Shown in pieces: positions 32,246 through 35,906 of a DNA stretch of 35,906 nucleotides (positions are counted from its first letter, which is position 1; every line of letters begins with the position of its first letter). The notes under the pieces are model-generated. The model searched no databases, was not told where the DNA came from, and saw only the letters and a list, made by a program, of their open reading frames with translations. Source of the DNA: Lachnospiraceae bacterium. Its GTDB lineage: Bacteria > Bacillota > Clostridia > Lachnospirales > Lachnospiraceae. The stretch is from NCBI GenBank assembly GCA_017938145.1, contig JAGBCB010000011.1, forward strand, positions 1 to 35,906, in the 5' to 3' direction. The position numbers and the translations under genes are program-made.

Positions 32246-35200
32246 CTACTTTTTCTTCTTCATTACTACGAAAGCCGCGCCTGCTGCTACTGCGATTACT
32301 GCTACAACAATAACTGCGATAACAACCGGAGACATGCCGCCTTCTGCATCAGCATCTACGTCAGCAGGTGCTTCTGTAGGAGCTGCAGTTGGTTCAGGAG
32401 CTTCTGTTGCTGCAGGAGCCTCTGTAGGAGTTGCAGTTGGTTCAGGAGCTTCTGTTGGAGCTACGGTTGGTTCAGGAGTTGGTTCCGGAGTTGGCTCTGG
32501 AGTAACTTCTGCTGCCTTGTCGTAGTTGAAACCGGAAACGTCAAAGGTAATCTTTACGTTGCTCTTTGGAAGCATACCGGCCATGTTGTAAGTATTTGTG
32601 ATATCCTTATTCCAAATATTGATGAAGAGAAGCTTCATAACTTCCTTGGAATCACCGTCAAGGAATGCTTCGTCAAATTCCATAACGTTCTTGCCGTCGA
32701 AATCAACCTTAACGTTAGAGAATACGATTTCGCCGGACTTAGGAATGTCTGTGGAGATGAATAACAGGTTCAGTGCTTCGGAACCATCATCCCATGCGAG
32801 GTCATTAATCTCTAAAGTATAAGTACCGTTACCTGCAATCACTGCATCCTTAAAGGTACCTGCTTTCTTAGTAACAGACTGGTCTGTTTCAATGAAGCTC
32901 ATCTGACCGAATACATCCGGATTGGTATCTCTACCGTAAGTTGCATCATCCCATGCGTTACGGAAGGTGTACATACCGGACTGGATACCTACATATGCAT
33001 TGTATGTACCGTCGAGGTCAGCAAAAATCTGTGGCGCTTCTTCCTTTGGTTCTGCATAAATAGCATCTAAAGTGATGGTATACTCGATGGTTGTGAAACC
33101 TTCTAATAAAGTACCGTCCATACACTTTGCATTGTCTGCACCCCATTCATTGTAACCACCGCCTAAACGAAGAGTTCTTGTTACAGGGTGATCTTCTGTA
33201 CCTTCGTACCAGGCAAGAGCTGCTGTCTTATTTAAAGTAATCTTATCAGTTACATCAACACCGTCAATAGCAACCTTGTCGATGGTGTACAATACATTGT
33301 ATAAACCTTCGCCATCTGCTGCTTCCGGAAGAACTAAGGTAGGAGCCATCCACCAGGTGTGATGAACAGGACTTGGATAGGTAAGGCTAAGTGTTACGGT
33401 ATCGCCGGACTTAACAGTTACTACGTTACCGGTAATTGCTGCATTATCGGTAGAACCGTTTGCCCATGTCCAGTCCCATGCATCCTTTGCACTTTCAGCA
33501 GTACCGGCAAGGAACATGGTAGCTTCACCATTGTATAATTCACCTTCTACCTGACCTGTAATAACATCGCCAAGTGTAATGGTGTACATAATTTCATTGT
33601 AATTCTGTGGACTTGCAATGTACTGATTTGCCCACTCATTATATCCACCCTTTAAACGGATAGCCTGTGTTTCAGTCCAGTCAGCAGTACCTTCATACCA
33701 GAATTCATCAGTACCGATAGTCATATCAGGAACAACTTCCAGACCATCAATAGTAATCTTGTCAATAGTATAATCCAGTGTAGTAACTGTTCCGGCAGAA
33801 GCATCATTCAGCACTACTACAGGAGCAAGCCACCATGTGTAAAGAACCGGATCAGGGAAGCTGAGACCAATCGTGATAGTATCACCGGATTTTGCATTTG
33901 TTACCATAGTAGGTACAATACCAGCTACGTCTGTGGAACCGTTAGCATATGTAGCATCCCATGCACCGGAAGCACTTACGTCACCCTGCATAGCAAGGAA
34001 TACAGTCATATCGCCTTCATACTTTGTACCGCCAATTAACCCTTTGGCAGGACCTGCTTCGCCTTCTTCATAAGTAAATGTTACATAGAAAGTTTCTACA
34101 GGTGTATCAAATAATGCCTTATCAAGCGGAGTTGGTGTGCAATCTGCCACATTTCCTTCCTTAACATGAGCATCATCCGGAAGTGCGGTTACCCACTCAT
34201 TATAGAGATTTGTTCTTGTTACAATCTTATCATCACTGCTTGTATACGCATTTCCAACTTCTACTTTTTCACCATTAATCTCTACAGAGTTTACGGTCAT
34301 ATAGTAGCCAGGATATGCCAGTTCACCGATATCAACCATAGCAGCAGCAAATGCAAGACCTGTAACGGAACCATTTGCAGTGCCGGTAAAATCAAGACCT
34401 ACTGTATACTGGCCAGGGCCGTCTACAACAGCGCTAACAACCTTTAATCCATTGGTTAATGTTGCAGGATCTTCGCCCCAGTACTGAACACTCCATGCAC
34501 TATCTGCAAATGCAAGATATGCATTTGTCATTTTTACTGTAAATGTTACATAAATTGTTTCTACATTCTTTAATGTTTCTGCACTAACAGGAGTTGGTGT
34601 ACATCCATCTAAAGAACCGGTTGCAGTACGTGCATCCTCAGGAAGTTCTGTTACCCAGGAATTATAAAGATTACTTCTGGTAACAATTGCATCGTCACTG
34701 CTTGTATATGGTGTGTCAAATTCAACAGCCGCACCGTTTACGAGAATTTCATCAATAACAATGATACTGTTTGGATAAACAAGCTCTGCTCTGTCTATCA
34801 TCAGACCGGCAAAAGCAACTTCCGGTGCCATACCACCTGCTGCTCCTGTAAAATCAAGACCTACTGTATACTGACCAGGTCCGGTTACAACCGTATTGGT
34901 AGGAACCACACCGTTTGTCAATGTAGCAGGATCTTCACCCCAGTACTGAACAGCCCATGCACTGTCTGCATATGCAAGATATGCAGTTGTCATCTTAACT
35001 GTAAATGTTACATAAATTGTTTCTACATTCTTTAATGTCTCTGCACTAACAGGAGTTGGTGTGCATCCGTCTAAAGAACCGGATGCAGTACGTGCATCCT
35101 CAGGAAGTTCTGTTACCCACGCATTGTATAAATTACTTCTTGTTGTAATTCCGTCGTCACTGCTTGTATATGGTGTGCCGATTTCCACTGCAGTACCATT

Positions 35201-35563
35201 AACCTTAACTTCATCAATCACAAGAATACTACCAGGGAATACAAGTTCTGCCTGATCTAACATTACTCCTGCAAAAGCAACTTCCGGTGCAACACCACCG
35301 GCTGCACCCGTAAAATCAAGTCCTACTGTATACTGACCAGGTCCGGTTACTTCGGTATTTGTAGGAACTACACCATTTGTTAATGTTGTCGGATCCTCAC
35401 CCCAGTACTGAACAGCCCACGCACTATCTGCATATGCAAGATATGCCTTTACGGACTTTTCGTCTGCCTTAACTTCCTTTGCAGGTGCGGCAGCTGCTGT
35501 CATAGCAAAAACCATCACGAATGCAAGAAGTCCGGCAAAAAATTTCTTTACTGTCTTACTCAT
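32246..35563 (-). CDS. Large multidomain cell-surface protein, predicted glycan-binding scaffold
   Basis: A secreted, wall-side protein of 1105 residues. A signal peptide (about 1-28, AMTAAAAPA cleavage region) is followed by six tandem beta-rich modules: three close copies (38-192, 193-346, 347-498), two related modules (517-668, 673-834) and a diverged sixth (847-1018). A linker of Pro/Thr/Glu repeats (about 1020-1075) and a C-terminal membrane helix with a KKKK tail follow. There is no LPXTG motif, so anchoring is by this helix. Shared features include YLAYADSAWAVQYWGED in modules 1 and 2, TWW-AP and WYEGT in modules 4 and 5, and GPGQYTVGLDF. Exposed aromatics suggest carbohydrate binding. 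A related module sits in the GH5 lipoprotein. I do not recognise a named family. GAGGAGG lies before the ATG. Confidence 0.85.
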   Translation of the reverse strand: MSKTVKKFFAGLLAFVMVFAMTAAAAPAKEVKADEKSVKAYLAYADSAWAVQYWGEDPTTLTNGVVPTNTEVTGPGQYTVGLDFTGAAGGVAPEVAFAGVMLDQAELVFPGSILVIDEVKVNGTAVEIGTPYTSSDDGITTRSNLYNAWVTELPEDARTASGSLDGCTPTPVSAETLKNVETIYVTFTVKMTTAYLAYADSAWAVQYWGEDPATLTNGVVPTNTVVTGPGQYTVGLDFTGAAGGMAPEVAFAGLMIDRAELVYPNSIIVIDEILVNGAAVEFDTPYTSSDDAIVTRSNLYNSWVTELPEDARTATGSLDGCTPTPVSAETLKNVETIYVTFTVKMTNAYLAFADSAWSVQYWGEDPATLTNGLKVVSAVVDGPGQYTVGLDFTGTANGSVTGLAFAAAMVDIGELAYPGYYMTVNSVEINGEKVEVGNAYTSSDDKIVTRTNLYNEWVTALPDDAHVKEGNVADCTPTPLDKALFDTPVETFYVTFTYEEGEAGPAKGLIGGTKYEGDMTVFLAMQGDVSASGAWDATYANGSTDVAGIVPTMVTNAKSGDTITIGLSFPDPVLYTWWLAPVVVLNDASAGTVTTLDYTIDKITIDGLEVVPDMTIGTDEFWYEGTADWTETQAIRLKGGYNEWANQYIASPQNYNEIMYTITLGDVITGQVEGELYNGEATMFLAGTAESAKDAWDWTWANGSTDNAAITGNVVTVKSGDTVTLSLTYPSPVHHTWWMAPTLVLPEAADGEGLYNVLYTIDKVAIDGVDVTDKITLNKTAALAWYEGTEDHPVTRTLRLGGGYNEWGADNAKCMDGTLLEGFTTIEYTITLDAIYAEPKEEAPQIFADLDGTYNAYVGIQSGMYTFRNAWDDATYGRDTNPDVFGQMSFIETDQSVTKKAGTFKDAVIAGNGTYTLEINDLAWDDGSEALNLLFISTDIPKSGEIVFSNVKVDFDGKNVMEFDEAFLDGDSKEVMKLLFINIWNKDITNTYNMAGMLPKSNVKITFDVSGFNYDKAAEVTPEPTPEPTPEPTVAPTEAPEPTATPTEAPAATEAPEPTAAPTEAPADVDADAEGGMSPVVIAVIVVAVIAVAAGAAFVVMKKKK
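33062..34015 (-). repeat. Modules 4 and 5 of the surface protein
   Basis: Module 4 is at 33560-34015 and module 5 at 33062-33547. They share WDATYANGSTD/WDWTWANGSTD, TIGLSFPDPV/TLSLTYPSPV, YTWWLAP/HTWWMAP, YTIDKITIDG/YTIDKVAIDG and GGYNEWAN/GGYNEWGA. They differ from modules 1-3 in length and in the aromatic cluster, so they may recognise a different sugar. Confidence 0.85.
34070..35452 (-). repeat. Modules 1-3 of the surface protein, recent tandem duplication
   Basis: Module 1 is at 34988-35452, module 2 at 34526-34987 and module 3 at 34070-34525. Modules 1 and 2 are close to identical over long stretches, including at silent positions (for example the segment coding for TLKNVETIYVTFTVKM). 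Module 3 has the same plan with more changes. The pattern fits recent duplication with unequal recombination. Confidence 0.9.
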
Positions 35564-35760
35564 TTTCGTCCTCCTCTATAAATGTTTTTTTCGTATGGAA
35601 GCCCATGGATATACCATGCCTCCCGTACCATACAGTTGTATTTTATAACAAAAGAAGGGCAAAAAACATATTATCTTTTATACAGTTTTTACAGGAAAAA
35701 TTAGAGTTCTTATTCTGACAGGTCAGATTTTTACAGTAATAATTCGACAAGAGCCCGTCC
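35564..35760 (-). promoter_or_regulatory. Leader and upstream region of the surface protein gene
   Basis: No gene is seen in 35564-35776. A hairpin with outer arms GTATGG (35593-35598) and CCATAC (35628-35633) and inner arms CATGG/CCATG lies in the expected 5' leader. A TATAAA/TAAAAT-type -10 (around 35640-35647) is the best promoter candidate, with a poor -35. Further upstream, TCTGAC-AG-GTCAGA (35714-35727) is a perfect 6-2-6 palindrome that could be an operator. Confidence 0.4.
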
Positions 35761-35776
35761 GAATCCTGATATGATT

Positions 35777-35819
35777 CCCCTTAAGTAGACAAGGTAAATA
35801 ACCAAATCTACTTAAGGGG
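35777..35819 (+). repeat. 13-bp inverted repeat before the transposase gene
   Basis: CCCCTTAAGTAGA (35777-35789) and TCTACTTAAGGGG (35807-35819) form a perfect hairpin with a 17-nt loop, followed by GATTTTTT. It is the kind of structure found inside IS ends that blocks read-through transcription into the transposase gene. The IS end itself lies close upstream, probably around 35760-35770. Confidence 0.7.
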
Positions 35820-35827
35820 GATTTTTT

Positions 35828-35906
35828 ATGTATCGAAAATATACGCCAGAGGAAAAAATAAAAATTGTCAGGGGATATATAAAGGGCGAATACTCTTGGA
35901 GTGAAA
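35828..35906 (+). CDS. IS3-like transposase OrfA, N-terminal fragment cut by the window edge
   Basis: The reading starts at the ATG at 35828 and runs to the window end (26 codons). It reads as MYRKYTPEEKIKIVRGYIKG followed by EYSWSE. This matches the start of the helix-turn-helix OrfA protein of IS3/IS150-type elements (K-Y-T/S-PEEK pattern). The second frame and the right end are outside the window. It marks insertion activity next to the surface protein gene. Confidence 0.75.
   Translation, partial: MYRKYTPEEKIKIVRGYIKGEYSWSE

Noticed and set aside
32246-32340. Sortase signal on the surface protein
   Set aside because: The C-terminus has a hydrophobic helix and KKKK tail, but no LPXTG-like motif before it (the preceding residues read EGGMSP). 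A membrane anchor is the simpler reading.
32334-32525. Plus-strand reading with Gly-Val-Ser repeats (looks collagen-like)
   Set aside because: It is the reverse complement of the Pro/Thr/Glu-rich linker of the surface protein. It has no ribosome binding site and follows codon periodicity of the minus strand.

Overview
The window looks like chromosome from an anaerobic Gram-positive gut or rumen Clostridium relative, most likely Lachnospiraceae. The signs are moderate GC, strong purine-rich ribosome binding sites, a single-chain PurL of 1272 residues, LplB/YtcP-type sugar permeases with a YesL-like protein and a YesN-type regulator, and lipoproteins with Pro/Thr/Glu-rich linkers. This placement is inferred from gene content; no species is named.

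Layout. (1) 1-1870: ilvN-ilvC (branched-chain amino acid synthesis, minus strand) behind a near-consensus promoter. (2) 1879-4823: a divergent extracytoplasmic flavin pair, a membrane-anchored FMN-binding protein with three internal repeats and an ApbE-type flavin transferase lipoprotein, with back-to-back promoters. (3) 4848-8581: a minus-strand cell-surface glycan set of a threonine aldolase-like PLP enzyme, a family 2 glycosyltransferase and two LicD-family proteins. (4) 8686-9826: a CaCA-family cation exchanger. (5) 9924-10618: a Phd/YefM-like antitoxin with a PIN-domain toxin. (6) 10703-10820: a cloverleaf-like inverted-repeat element downstream of purL. (7) 10831-17733: purL, a divergent LysR regulator, a HAD phosphatase, luxS and two small unknown genes. 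(8) 17790-24207: one long minus-strand unit running from a YesN-like response regulator through a transglutaminase-like lipoprotein to a type IV pilus set (PilC-like, four small membrane proteins, PilT). (9) 24259-35563: a polysaccharide utilisation region with a multidomain surface protein, two permeases, a substrate-binding lipoprotein, a YesL-like protein and a GH5 glucanase lipoprotein. (10) 35760-35906: the left end of an IS3-like insertion sequence, cut by the window edge.

How the genes may work together. Region 9 reads as a Gram-positive glycan capture-degrade-import system. A surface protein with six tandem modules that look like carbohydrate binders would hold polymer at the wall, the GH5 lipoprotein would cut it, and the ABC transporter would import the oligosaccharides. 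A module inside the GH5 enzyme resembles the surface protein's repeats, which ties the two together and suggests an uncharacterised binding-module family. Region 2 is the other notable system. The classical flavinylation motif sits only at the C-terminus of the 533-residue protein, while three inserted repeats carry a conserved but altered form of it beside a dedicated ApbE.

All family assignments come from reading motifs in the translated sequence; no database search was run.
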